Source: Paranoxybacillus sp035645275 (GTDB taxonomy: Bacteria > Bacillota > Bacilli > Bacillales > Anoxybacillaceae). From it: a stretch of 64,000 nt of DNA. Shown here in pieces: positions 44,730-53,630 of the stretch. Numbering within the stretch: the stretch's first letter is position 1; the number at the start of each line of letters is the position of its first letter. The stretch covers positions 105,294 through 169,293 of the forward strand of contig DASQMX010000019.1 in the NCBI GenBank assembly GCA_035645275.1. Reading direction: 5' to 3'. The notes beneath the pieces are model-generated. The model saw only the letters and a program-made list of their open reading frames with translations, was not told the DNA's origin and did not search any database. Position numbers and translations under genes: made by a program.

Positions 44730-44821
44730 AGAGGCTGGTCCATAAGTGTCTGACCTCACGTATAGTTTATATATTGCTTTGTGGGGTCTGACACTTTGCT
44801 TTTGGGTTCAGCCTCTTTTTA
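44728..44821 (+). terminator. Terminator carrying a nested palindromic repeat (copy 3)
   Basis: Outer arms AAAGAGGCTG and CAGCCTCTTT are followed by a T-run. The nested 53-bp element (44744-44796) is bounded by AAGTGTCTGACCTCAC and GTGGGGTCTGACACTT and is in opposite orientation to copies 1 and 2. The rest of the gap to 45042 holds no gene I can support. Confidence 0.78.
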
Positions 44822-45042
44822 AACTTCTGCAAGCCCCTCACCGCTTTTTGCCTCTTATATTATTATGCAATTTATGCATCAGTCAAACCCTCCAAATACC
44901 ATCGAAAAAATATAAGAAACCATAATATAACATCAAGAAGCGGCATAGTCATATATAAAATAAACTCTTACATAGGTAAAGTGATTTCATAAAAGAAATT
45001 ATGATTTCACAAAATATTCACACACTTTTTTGGCGTTTTAAG

Positions 45043-45068
45043 AAGGATTTTGTAGTTAATTGTAGAAT
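45043..45068 (+). promoter_or_regulatory. Sigma-H-type promoter of hpf
   Basis: AAGGATTTT at 45043-45051 and AGAAT at 45064-45068 fit the sigma-H consensus (AGGANNT, then GAAT). B. subtilis hpf (yvyD) is known to be under sigma-H and sigma-B, so the context agrees. Confidence 0.65.
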
Positions 45069-45104
45069 GATAAAAACATAGCCTTAATAAAGGAGGAGTT
45101 CACG

Positions 45105-45659
45105 ATGAGATTTAACATTCGTGGCGAAAACATTGAAGTAACTCCAGCTTTACGAGAATATGTAGAGAAAAAGATTGGCAAGTTGGAAAGACATTTTGAA
45201 AATACTGATAGTGTGCAAGTTCATGTGAATATGAAAGTATATAATGATAAGCAAGCCAAAATAGAAGTAACGATTCCAATGCCGCAATTAGTGCTGCGCG
45301 CAGAGGAGCGTCATGATGATATGTATGCAGCGATTGATTTAGTAAGCGATAAGTTGGAGCGGCAAATTCGCAAGCATAAAACAAAAGTCAACCGCAAATG
45401 GCGCGATAAAGAAGCAAAGCATTTATTTGCGCCAGTTGGGGCTCCAGCTTCTGCTGTTATGGAAGAGCAGGAAGACGATGATTTTGAAGTGGTGCGCACA
45501 AAGCATTTCAGCTTAAAGCCGATGGACAGCGAAGAAGCGATTTTACAAATGAACATGCTTGGTCATAACTTTTTCATCTTCACGAATGCGGAAACAAACC
45601 GTACAAACATTGTATATAAACGAAAAGATGGAAAATACGGCTTAATCGAAGCCAACTAA
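45105..45659 (+). CDS. hpf: Long-form ribosome hibernation promoting factor
   Basis: The 184-residue protein has the N-terminal HPF domain (FNIRGENIEVTPALREYVEKK, KVYNDKQAKIEVTI), a linker, and the C-terminal dimerisation domain (RTKHFSLKPMDSEEAILQMN, FFIFTNAETNRTNIVYKRKDG). Long HPF dimerises 70S ribosomes into inactive 100S particles in stationary phase or stress. Equivalent to yvyD. A hairpin follows at 45672. Confidence 0.96.
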   Translation: MRFNIRGENIEVTPALREYVEKKIGKLERHFENTDSVQVHVNMKVYNDKQAKIEVTIPMPQLVLRAEERHDDMYAAIDLVSDKLERQIRKHKTKVNRKWRDKEAKHLFAPVGAPASAVMEEQEDDDFEVVRTKHFSLKPMDSEEAILQMNMLGHNFFIFTNAETNRTNIVYKRKDGKYGLIEAN

Positions 45660-45671
45660 TTCGTCAACAAG

Positions 45672-45698
45672 CCCCCGTGCTGTATAAGTGCGGGGGTT
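45672..45698 (+). terminator. Terminator of hpf
   Basis: CCCCCG and CGGGGG close a GC-rich hairpin 12 bp past the hpf stop. The T-run after it is poor, so it may be leaky. TATAAT at 45702 could be the -10 of the next gene. Confidence 0.65.
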
Positions 45699-45726
45699 AT
45701 GGTATAATTTTTTGTGGGTGAGAAAA

Positions 45727-46083
45727 ATGGAAGAACTATTAAAACAAATATTGTTCAAACTTGACCATTTCGACCAAAAATTAGATCGAATTGAAGGACG
45801 GTTGGACCGTTTAGAACAGCGTATGGATAGTTTAGAACAGCGCATGGATGGCCTCGAGCAACGTATGGCAAGTTTAGAAACGAGACAAGACCGTTTAGAA
45901 AGCGAACTTCAAGAAGTAAAAGGAGCTGTTTTTCGTTTGGAAGATAGCCAGCCTAAAGATATTTATGCCCTTTTAGAAAACATCGACAAAAAACTCGAAG
46001 AAAGAAATTTTGAAATGCATGCGCTCAATAAGCGTGTATTTAAAGTTGAGGCAGAACTTGAACGCATAAACAGTAGAATATAA
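45727..46083 (+). CDS. Small coiled-coil protein
   Basis: The product is 118 residues from the ATG at 45727, behind GGGTGAG; the frame also opens at 45688 but without support. The protein is almost entirely a coiled coil with repeated LEQRMDSLEQRMDGLEQRM units of seven residues. There is no signal peptide. Such short heptad-repeat proteins are found near housekeeping genes in Bacillaceae and in phages; I cannot assign a function. It stands alone between two terminators. Confidence 0.75.
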   Translation: MEELLKQILFKLDHFDQKLDRIEGRLDRLEQRMDSLEQRMDGLEQRMASLETRQDRLESELQEVKGAVFRLEDSQPKDIYALLENIDKKLEERNFEMHALNKRVFKVEAELERINSRI

Positions 46084-46096
46084 GTTAATGATCACT

Positions 46097-46121
46097 CCAG
46101 CGAAAAAAAGCTGGTTTTTTT
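46097..46121 (+). terminator. Terminator of the coiled-coil gene
   Basis: CCAGC and GCTGG close a hairpin around an A-rich loop and are followed by seven Ts. Confidence 0.85.
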
Positions 46122-46148
46122 ATTTTTATCAGGCATCATCCGTCTAAG

Positions 46149-46177
46149 TTGTCACACTTGTCAGTAAGTGTTATCAT
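46149..46177 (+). promoter_or_regulatory. Sigma-A promoter of secA
   Basis: TTGTCA at 46149-46154 and TATCAT at 46172-46177 with a 17-nt spacer fit a housekeeping promoter, about 70 bp ahead of the secA start. Confidence 0.65.
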
Positions 46178-46249
46178 AAATTATGCATAAATCATAGATG
46201 ATGATTGTTATTTTCGCATTATACCTATCTAAATAAGGGGCGTTTCTAT

Positions 46250-48760
46250 ATGCTTGGAGTATTAAAAAAGATGTTTGATCCAAACAAACGCCAAGTGAAC
46301 CGCTTGGAAAAAATCGCAGACCAAGTTGATGCGCTTGGTCCGGAAATGGCGAAGCTTTCGGATAGCGAGCTGCGCCAAAAAACGGATGAGTTTAAAGCTC
46401 GTCTAGAAAAAGGCGAGACGCTCGATGATTTGTTAGTCGAAGCGTTTGCCGTTGTGCGTGAAGGGGCAAAGCGCGTCCTTGGGATGTATCCATATAAAGT
46501 GCAAATTATGGGCGGTATTGTCCTGCATGAAGGCAATATTGCCGAAATGAAAACAGGAGAAGGAAAAACGTTAACGGCAACGATGCCGGTTTATTTAAAT
46601 GCGTTAACCGGAAAAGGTGTTCATGTTGTTACGGTTAACGAATACCTTGCCCGCCGCGACGCCAATGAAATGGGTAAGCTGTATGAATTTTTAGGCTTAA
46701 CAGTCGGCTTAAACTTAAACGGCATGTCGCGCGAAGAAAAGCAGGCGGCGTATAATGCTGACATTACGTACGGAACAAATAACGAATTCGGCTTTGACTA
46801 TTTGCGCGACAACATGGTGCTTTATAAGGAGCATATGGTGCAGCGGCCGCTTCATTTCGCGGTGATTGACGAGGTTGACTCCATTTTAATTGACGAGGCA
46901 CGCACGCCGCTCATTATTTCCGGTACAGCGCAGAAATCAACAAAGCTGTACATTCAAGCAAATGCGTTTGTTCGTACGTTGAAAAAAGACGTTGACTATA
47001 CGTATGACGAAAAAACGAAAAGCGTGCAATTAACGGAAGAAGGAATTACAAAGGCAGAGCGCGCATTTGGCATCGACAACTTATTCGATCTTAAGCACGT
47101 CACATTGAACCATCATATTAACTTAGCGTTAAAAGCGCATGTGGCGATGCAGCGTGATGTCGATTACGTGGTGGAAGACGGAAAAGTCGTCATCGTCGAC
47201 CCATTTACAGGCCGATTGATGAAAGGACGCCGCTATAGTGACGGTTTGCATCAGGCGATTGAAGCAAAAGAAGGCTTAGAAATCCAAAACGAGTCCATGA
47301 CGCTTGCGACGATTACGTTCCAAAACTATTTCCGCATGTATGAAAAATTGGCGGGAATGACGGGTACGGCCAAAACCGAAGAAGAAGAGTTCCGCAACAT
47401 TTATAACATGCAAGTGATTGTCATTCCGACAAACAAGCCGGTGATTCGCGAAGACCGTCCAGATTTAATTTTTAAAACGATGGAAGGCAAATTCCGTGCG
47501 GTGGTTGAAGATATTGCCGAGCGCCATGCGAAGGGGCAGCCGGTGCTTGTCGGTACAGTGGCCATTGAAACTTCCGAATTAATTTCGCAGATGCTGAAGA
47601 AAAGAGGCATTCCGCATAATGTATTAAATGCGAAAAACCATGCGAAAGAGGCGGAAATTATCGCGCAAGCCGGTCAAAAAGGCGCGGTGACGATCGCAAC
47701 GAACATGGCAGGACGCGGTACGGATATTAAGCTTGGCGAAGGGGTGCGCGAACTTGGCGGATTGGCGGTCATCGGTACCGAGCGTCATGAAAGCCGCCGC
47801 ATTGACAATCAGCTGCGCGGTCGTGCCGGCCGTCAGGGAGATCCGGGTGTATCGCAGTTCTATTTGTCATTAGAAGACGAGTTGATGCGCCGCTTTGGCT
47901 CTGAGAATATGATGGCGATGATGGATCGCCTTGGTATGGATGATTCGCAGCCAATTCAAAGTAAAATGGTCTCTAAAGCGGTTGAATCAGCGCAAAAGCG
48001 GGTCGAAGGAAACAACTTTGATGCGCGCAAGCAGCTTTTACAATATGATGATGTGCTGCGCGAACAGCGTGAAATTATTTACCGTCAACGCTTCCAAGTG
48101 CTTGATGCGGAGAACATTCGCGACATCGTTGAAAAAATGATTCAATCGGTCATTGAACGTGTGGTGAATGCGCATACGCCAAAAGAAGAAATGCCGGAAG
48201 ACTGGGATTTAAAAGGCATTATCGACTATGTCAATGCAAACCTATTGCATGAAGGCGACGTAACGGTAAATGACCTACGCGGTAAAGAGCCGGAAGAAAT
48301 GATTGAGCTTATTTGGGAAAAAGTGAAAGAGCGCTATGATGAAAAAGAACAGCAAATTGCGCCAGAGCAAATGCGCGAATTTGAGAGAGTCGTTGTTCTT
48401 CGTGCCGTTGATATGAAATGGATGGACCATATCGATGCGATGGAGCAATTGCGCCAAGGTATTCATTTGCGGGCATACGGACAAATCGATCCGCTTCGTG
48501 AGTACCAAATGGAAGGCTATGCGATGTTTGAAAATATGATCGCTTCCATTGAGGAAGAAGTAGCGAAGTATATTATGAAAGCGGAGATTCAAAGCAACTT
48601 AGAGCGTCAGGAAGTAGCCAAGGGTCAGGCGGTGCGTCCGAAAGAAGAAGGAGAAGTCAAACGTAAGCCAGTAAGAAAGGCGGTTGAAATTGGCCGCAAC
48701 GATCCGTGCATTTGCGGAAGCGGTAAAAAATATAAACATTGTTGCGGACAAAATGCATAA
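46250..48760 (+). CDS. secA: Preprotein translocase ATPase SecA
   Basis: The product is 836 residues from MLGVLKKMFDPNKRQ, behind TAAGGGG; the frame opens earlier at 46205 but that part is not conserved. SecA features are complete: Walker A MKTGEGKTLTA, DEAD-like VIDEVDSILIDEARTPLIISG, GRGTDIKLG, the GRAGRQGDPG motif, and the C-terminal zinc site NDPCICGSGKKYKHCCG. It drives Sec export of proteins such as the amidase, Fn3 and RHS proteins here. prfB follows. Confidence 0.97.
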   Translation: MLGVLKKMFDPNKRQVNRLEKIADQVDALGPEMAKLSDSELRQKTDEFKARLEKGETLDDLLVEAFAVVREGAKRVLGMYPYKVQIMGGIVLHEGNIAEMKTGEGKTLTATMPVYLNALTGKGVHVVTVNEYLARRDANEMGKLYEFLGLTVGLNLNGMSREEKQAAYNADITYGTNNEFGFDYLRDNMVLYKEHMVQRPLHFAVIDEVDSILIDEARTPLIISGTAQKSTKLYIQANAFVRTLKKDVDYTYDEKTKSVQLTEEGITKAERAFGIDNLFDLKHVTLNHHINLALKAHVAMQRDVDYVVEDGKVVIVDPFTGRLMKGRRYSDGLHQAIEAKEGLEIQNESMTLATITFQNYFRMYEKLAGMTGTAKTEEEEFRNIYNMQVIVIPTNKPVIREDRPDLIFKTMEGKFRAVVEDIAERHAKGQPVLVGTVAIETSELISQMLKKRGIPHNVLNAKNHAKEAEIIAQAGQKGAVTIATNMAGRGTDIKLGEGVRELGGLAVIGTERHESRRIDNQLRGRAGRQGDPGVSQFYLSLEDELMRRFGSENMMAMMDRLGMDDSQPIQSKMVSKAVESAQKRVEGNNFDARKQLLQYDDVLREQREIIYRQRFQVLDAENIRDIVEKMIQSVIERVVNAHTPKEEMPEDWDLKGIIDYVNANLLHEGDVTVNDLRGKEPEEMIELIWEKVKERYDEKEQQIAPEQMREFERVVVLRAVDMKWMDHIDAMEQLRQGIHLRAYGQIDPLREYQMEGYAMFENMIASIEEEVAKYIMKAEIQSNLERQEVAKGQAVRPKEEGEVKRKPVRKAVEIGRNDPCICGSGKKYKHCCGQNA

Positions 48761-48769
48761 ACAATGAAT

Positions 48770-48806
48770 AAAGTGAGGGTGGGGACCGCCTCTCACTTTA
48801 TTTTTG
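48770..48806 (+). terminator. Terminator of secA
   Basis: AAAGTGAG and CTCACTTT form the stem, followed by ATTTTT, 10 bp past the secA stop. Confidence 0.8.
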
Positions 48807-48869
48807 ACAATGTTGTCCATTGATTATTATGTGTCTTATCAAGTAAAATGTGTACCGAGGTGAAATGTC

Positions 48870-49974
48870 ATGATTGATTTAGTGCAAATTAAGCAAGACC
48901 TTGAGAAAATGGCTAAGCGATTAGCGGATATTAGGGGGTCTCTTTGACCTCGAAACGAAAGAAGCCCGCATTCGTGAGTTAGAGGAACAAATGGCGGCAC
49001 CGGACTTTTGGGACGACCAAAAGACCGCACAAACCGTCATTAGCGAAGCGAATGCGCTCAAAGATTTAGTTGGACAATTTAAATCATTAGAAGAACGTTA
49101 TGAAAACTTAGAAGTGACTTATGATCTTGTGAAAGAAGAACCGGATGAAGAGCTGCAGCAGGAGTTAGTGGCGGAAGTAAAGCAGCTCACGAAAGAGTTT
49201 AGCGAATTTGAATTGCAGCTCCTTCTTAATGAGCCGTATGATAAAAACAATGCGATTTTAGAGCTTCACCCAGGTGCGGGAGGTACGGAGTCGCAAGACT
49301 GGGCTTCGATGCTTCTTCGCATGTATACAAGATGGGCTGAGAAAAAAGGCTTCAAAGTCGAAACGCTCGACTATTTGCCGGGTGAAGAAGCCGGTGTTAA
49401 AAGTGTGACGCTTTTAATTAAAGGTCATAACGCGTACGGATACTTAAAAGCGGAAAAAGGCGTTCATCGTTTAGTGCGCATTTCGCCGTTCGATGCTTCT
49501 GGACGCCGTCATACGTCGTTCGTATCGTGCGAAGTGATGCCGGAGTTTAACGAGGATATTGAAATTGAAATCAGACCGGATGAAATTAAAGTCGATACGT
49601 ACCGTTCAAGTGGTGCCGGCGGTCAGCACGTCAACACGACCGACTCAGCGGTGCGCATTACCCATATTCCAACTGGCATTGTTGTAACATGTCAGTCAGA
49701 ACGTTCGCAAATTAAAAACCGCGAAAAAGCGATGAACATGTTAAAAGCGAAGCTATACCAAAAGAAACTCGAAGAACAGCAGGCAGAGCTTGCGGAAATT
49801 CGCGGCGAGCAAAAAGAAATCGGTTGGGGCAACCAAATTCGTTCGTATGTCTTCCACCCGTATTCGCTTGTCAAAGACCACCGTACGAATACGGAAGTCG
49901 GCAACGTGCAAGCGGTCATGGACGGGGAAATTGACATTTTCATCGACGCGTATTTACGTTCAAAACTGAAATAA
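48870..49974 (+). CDS. prfB: Peptide chain release factor 2, with programmed +1 frameshift
   Basis: The start is ATG 48870 after ACCGAGGTG. Codons 1-25 end in CTT followed by an in-frame TGA at 48945; a +1 shift moves into the main frame (GAC CTC GAA...) and gives 367 residues, as in other RF2 proteins. The main frame has the codon-recognition and catalytic region, including SSGAGGQHVNTTDSAVRI (GGQ). RF2 reads UGA and UAA; low RF2 lets ribosomes pause at the TGA and shift, so the gene regulates itself. Confidence 0.97.
48933..48948 (+). promoter_or_regulatory. prfB frameshift signal
   Basis: An internal Shine-Dalgarno-like AGGGGG lies 3 nt before the slip site CTTTGAC, matching the classical RF2 recoding signal in both spacing and sequence. 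Confidence 0.95.
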
Positions 49975-49986
49975 TAAACTTTTGAG

Positions 49987-50066
49987 AGAGGCTGACTCAC
50001 AAAAGTCTGCTTCCCTTGGAAAACGAGAGGGAGAAGATTTTTTTGTTGAGTTAGCCTCTTTTTTAT
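49987..50066 (+). terminator. Terminator of prfB
   Basis: Outer arms AGAGGCTGACTCA and TGAGTTAGCCTCT are followed by a T-run. An inner hairpin TTCCCT...AGGGAGAA sits inside. The outer stem resembles those carrying nested repeats at 10589, 11643 and 44728, but the inner element differs. The next 250 bp show nothing else I can support. Confidence 0.82.
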
Positions 50067-50325
50067 GAAAATAAATAATCACCGTTGTTTTTATAGCGCA
50101 AACTAAATATATCAGGTGTGTTGATTAACCAATAAAATCCAGATAAAGCAGGTTTATTTGAGTAGCTTTTCTGCCGAAGTCAGCTAAGCGTGAATCATCG
50201 AGAAAATAGTTATAAATAATGGATCATCAACATTGTCGTCCTTTAATGTTTTAGCTTATTACTGCGTTATTTGGCTGTCATTTACTTGGTGAATGGTGCG
50301 TGCTATACTCACATGGGGTGATAGG

Positions 50326-51189
50326 ATGATGAAAAAGAGAAGGCGGGCGTTAAATCCGAAATGGGTAGTGCTGATTGAGTATTTATATATATTAATTGGT
50401 TCAGCCATCGTCGCGTTTGCGTTTAATGTGTTTTTATTGCCGAACCGTGTCGCATCAGGTGGTGTAAGCGGAATTAGTACGATCTTACATGCGACGTTAG
50501 GATGGCAGCCGGCCTATGTACAATGGGCGCTTAATATTCCACTATTTATTGCTGGGGTTGTTTTACTTGGAAAACAATTTGGGATTAAAACGTTAGTTGG
50601 TACGTTATTTTTACCGTTTGTTGTTTACTTAACAAAAGATGTTGAACCTGTCACACCTGATCCACTTCTTGGGGCATTGTTTGGCGGGATTGGTGTCGGC
50701 GTAGGGCTTGGAATTGTATTTCGCGGCAAAGCTTCGACAGGCGGTACAGATTTAGCGGCGCAAATTATTCACAAGTACACGGGATTATCGCTCGGTACGT
50801 GCGTTATATTAATCGATGGGCTTATTGTTTTCACAGCGGCGCTCGTGTTCGATGTGGAGCAAGCGCTATATGCACTGATTGCTTTATTTGTAACAAGCAA
50901 AACCATTGATTTCGTACAAGTTGGTTTCGGTTATTCGAAAATGGCGATGATTATTACGAACAAAGAAGAAGTAGTACGGCAGGCGATTTTACATAAAATC
51001 GATCGCGGAGTGACAAAGTTGTCCGCGTACGGAGGATATACGGAACATGAGCGGCCGGTGCTCATGTGCGTTGTCGAGCAGTCGGAGTTCACAAAATTGA
51101 AACAATTGGTAAAAGACATTGATCCTTCTGCGTTTGTCATCGTGATGGATGCAACGGAAGTGCTGGGCGAAGGTTTTAAACGTGCTTAG
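50326..51189 (+). CDS. yvjA: YitT family membrane protein YvjA
   Basis: The product is 287 residues from the ATG at 50326 or the next codon, behind GGGGTGATAGG; an upstream in-frame start at 50293 is not supported. Five membrane helices are seen, including VLIEYLYILIGSAIVAFAFNVFLLP and the ASGGVSGISTIL and STGGTDLAAQI motifs, followed by a cytoplasmic DUF2179 domain (MIITNKEEVVRQAILHKIDRG). The transported substrate is unknown. Its place after prfB is as in B. subtilis. Confidence 0.88.
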   Translation: MMKKRRRALNPKWVVLIEYLYILIGSAIVAFAFNVFLLPNRVASGGVSGISTILHATLGWQPAYVQWALNIPLFIAGVVLLGKQFGIKTLVGTLFLPFVVYLTKDVEPVTPDPLLGALFGGIGVGVGLGIVFRGKASTGGTDLAAQIIHKYTGLSLGTCVILIDGLIVFTAALVFDVEQALYALIALFVTSKTIDFVQVGFGYSKMAMIITNKEEVVRQAILHKIDRGVTKLSAYGGYTEHERPVLMCVVEQSEFTKLKQLVKDIDPSAFVIVMDATEVLGEGFKRA

Positions 51190-51250
51190 ATCGAGAAAAA
51201 TCGGATATAATAAGGCTGTATGCAATCTTTTATAGGGGGGAAGTTCATTC

Positions 51251-51583
51251 ATGAAAAAGAAACTATTTGGCTTATTATTAGGAACATCGCTTGTATTAGC
51301 AGCGTGTGGCGGGGGAGACGAAGCTACTGACAATAACAATGATAATGGTGGTGGCGGTGCAACCGCAGCAGCGGCTGAAGACATTTATAAGCAAAACTGT
51401 GCAAGCTGTCATGGACAAGATTTAAGAGGACAAGTCGGTCCAAGCTTAGAGAAGGTTGGCAGCAAATATTCGAAAGATGAAATTAAACAAATTATTGAAA
51501 AAGGTCAAGGCGGCATGCCTCCTGGATTAATCCAGGGCGAAGATGCGGACAGAGTAGCTGAATGGTTAGCAGCGAAAAAATAA
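51251..51583 (+). CDS. cccB: Cytochrome c-551 lipoprotein CccB
   Basis: The 110-residue protein begins with a lipoprotein signal peptide (LVLAAC lipobox, Cys19). A flexible Asn/Gly/Asp-rich linker leads to a small class I cytochrome c domain with the heme-binding CASCH and the axial methionine in GQGGMPPG. It carries electrons on the outer membrane face to a terminal oxidase. It lies between yvjA and ftsE as in B. subtilis. Confidence 0.95.
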   Translation: MKKKLFGLLLGTSLVLAACGGGDEATDNNNDNGGGGATAAAAEDIYKQNCASCHGQDLRGQVGPSLEKVGSKYSKDEIKQIIEKGQGGMPPGLIQGEDADRVAEWLAAKK

Positions 51584-51607
51584 TGATAAAAAATAAAGTG
51601 GCTTGAT

Positions 51608-51670
51608 AAGGGGCTGGCTCGGGCGATCGCCATATCGCCGAAAAGAGTCGAGGCCCTTTGTTTTTGTCTT
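51608..51670 (+). terminator. Terminator of cccB
   Basis: AAGGGGCTGGCTC pairs imperfectly with GAGTCGAGGCCCTT, with an inner GGCGATCGCCATATCGCC stem, followed by a T-rich tail (TGTTTTTGTCTTTTTT). Confidence 0.75.
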
Positions 51671-52028
51671 TTTTCCCCGTTGCTTATACTCCAAAAATAG
51701 GAAATACAGGTAATTGTGTGATGTAACAGTTTTGAAATATAAATGTAAAAAAAATTGCTAGAAATAATGCTATAATATATTTCGTAGAATTTTGTATAAT
51801 TGTTTCGAAAAATAGCGATAAATCGTCGAAATTCGATGATATAAGTTCGACATAAGCAAAAAGTAAACCCAGATAAAAAGACTGATCAAAAATGTTTTAC
51901 ATATATCGGAAAATCAATCTATATAAATTCAGATTGAAAAATCGGCATAAGTAAGGCGTTTCAGTTAGGCAAAAGAGCCTGGAAAATCTATCTGGATTTA
52001 TATACATTTACAAAGATTAGGTGATAAC
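51671..52028 (+). other. AT-rich ftsEX leader region
   Basis: This 358-bp stretch has no gene I can support. It contains a TATAAT near 51771 without a clear -35 and several short repeated words (ATCTATATAAATTCAGATTG, ATCTATCTGGATTTATATAC). It probably carries the ftsEX promoter. Confidence 0.5.
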
Positions 52029-52715
52029 ATGATTGAAATGCAAGATGTACATAAAACATATCCAAATGGCGTGAAGGCTTTAAACGGCATTAACGTTCGC
52101 ATTAAGCAAGGAGAATTTGTCTATGTCGTTGGTCCAAGCGGCGCTGGAAAATCAACATTCATTAAAATGATGTACCGCGAGGAAAAGCCGACGAGCGGTT
52201 CGATTATGATTAACGGCGTTAACCTCGCGAAGTTAAAAGACAGTAAAGTGCCATTATTGCGCAGACATATCGGTGTTGTTTTCCAAGATTTTAAATTACT
52301 GCCAAAGTTAACCGTTTATGAAAATGTCGCGTTTGCTTTAGAGGTAATTGAAGAATCGTCGAAAAATATTAAAAAGAGAGTCATGGAAGTGTTGGATCTT
52401 GTCGGATTGAAGCATAAAGCGCGCTTTTATCCAGACGAATTGTCAGGTGGGGAACAGCAGCGCGTATCGATTGCGCGTTCGATAGTGAATTCGCCTAAAA
52501 TCGTCATTGCCGACGAACCGACAGGAAACCTAGACCCTGATACATCGTGGGGAATTATGGAGCTTTTTGAAGAGATTAATAACCGCGGCACGACGGTTGT
52601 AATGGCAACGCATAACCGCGAGATTGTGAACACGATTAAGAAGCGCGTCATTGCGATTGAAAACGGCAAGATTGTGCGTGATGAAGCAAGGGGGGAATAC
52701 GGTTATGACACTTAA
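52029..52715 (+). CDS. ftsE: Cell-division ABC transporter ATPase FtsE
   Basis: The 228-residue ABC ATPase has Walker A VGPSGAGKSTFIK, signature LSGGEQQRVSIARSIV and Walker B KIVIADEPTGNLDP, and the FtsE-typical MMYREEKPTSG. With FtsX it forms a membrane complex that does not transport but activates cell-wall hydrolases. It overlaps ftsX by 11 bp. Confidence 0.96.
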   Translation: MIEMQDVHKTYPNGVKALNGINVRIKQGEFVYVVGPSGAGKSTFIKMMYREEKPTSGSIMINGVNLAKLKDSKVPLLRRHIGVVFQDFKLLPKLTVYENVAFALEVIEESSKNIKKRVMEVLDLVGLKHKARFYPDELSGGEQQRVSIARSIVNSPKIVIADEPTGNLDPDTSWGIMELFEEINNRGTTVVMATHNREIVNTIKKRVIAIENGKIVRDEARGEYGYDT

Positions 52716-53598
52716 TACCCTCAAGCGGCATTTGCGCGAAAGCATTAAAAGCCTTGGACGAAATGGCTGGATGACGTTTGCTTCCATCAGTGCCGTGACA
52801 GTGACGTTATTGCTTGTCGGGGTTTTTCTCGTTGTCATGTTAAACATGAACAATTTTGCGAAAAAAATCGAAAACGATGTAGAAATTCGCGTTCATATTG
52901 ATGTGACGGCAACGGCAAAAGATAAAGAAGCGCTTAAGGCGCAAATTGATGCGATTCCGGAAGTAAAGGAAATTAAATATTCATCAAAAGAAGAAGAGTT
53001 GCAAAATTTAATTGAAAGTTTTGGTGAAGAAGGCTCTTCTTTTAAACTATTCGAACAAGAAAATCCATTAAGTGACGTATATGTCGTAAAAACAGCGAAA
53101 CCGACCGATACGATCAAAGTGGCAAAAAAAATTGAAACTTTTAAATTTGCCTACAAGGTTAAGTACGGACAAGGACAGGTAGAGAAGCTGTTTAAAACGT
53201 TAAAAGTAGCGAGAAATATCGGATTAGGCTTAATTATCGGTTTATTGTTTACGGCGATGTTTTTGATTTCGAACACAATCAAAATTACGATTTTTGCGAG
53301 AAGAAAAGAAATTGAAATTATGAGATTAGTAGGTGCGACCAATAGCTTTATTCGTTGGCCGTTTTTCCTTGAAGGTTTATGGCTCGGCTTGTTAGGGGCA
53401 GTAATCCCAATTACGTTACTATTATTCTCTTATTACAACATTTATACCTTGTTAGAGCCGAAGCTAACGAATCCGTTCCTTCAATTATTACCGTTTAACC
53501 CGTTTGCATGGCAGATTGCCGCTATCTTGGTTACATTGGGTGCATGCATCGGTGTTTGGGGAAGTATGATGTCTGTCCGGAGGTTTTTAAAAGTTTAA
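52705..53598 (+). CDS. ftsX: Cell-division membrane protein FtsX
   Basis: The product is 297 residues from ATG 52705, behind AGGGGGG; the frame extends further up but inside ftsE. The layout is four membrane helices: the first (FASISAVTVTLLLVGVFLVVML), a large extracytoplasmic loop (residues ~50-165), then three more with the FtsX motif EIEIMRLVGATNSFIRWPF. It passes the FtsE ATP cycle to a wall hydrolase outside; an M23 protein gene follows directly. Confidence 0.95.
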   Translation: MTLNTLKRHLRESIKSLGRNGWMTFASISAVTVTLLLVGVFLVVMLNMNNFAKKIENDVEIRVHIDVTATAKDKEALKAQIDAIPEVKEIKYSSKEEELQNLIESFGEEGSSFKLFEQENPLSDVYVVKTAKPTDTIKVAKKIETFKFAYKVKYGQGQVEKLFKTLKVARNIGLGLIIGLLFTAMFLISNTIKITIFARRKEIEIMRLVGATNSFIRWPFFLEGLWLGLLGAVIPITLLLFSYYNIYTLLEPKLTNPFLQLLPFNPFAWQIAAILVTLGACIGVWGSMMSVRRFLKV

Positions 53599-53630
53599 TA
53601 GAGAGAAAAAGAGAAAGGGGAAGCGAGACC

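Noticed and set aside
48870..48947. prfB as a frameshifted pseudogene
   Set aside because: The shift lies at the classical CTTTGAC recoding site with its internal Shine-Dalgarno; this is programmed.
50066..50325. Possible gene or remnant between prfB and yvjA
   Set aside because: All six frames hold frequent stops and no protein-like stretch; it appears to be plain intergenic sequence with the yvjA promoter.
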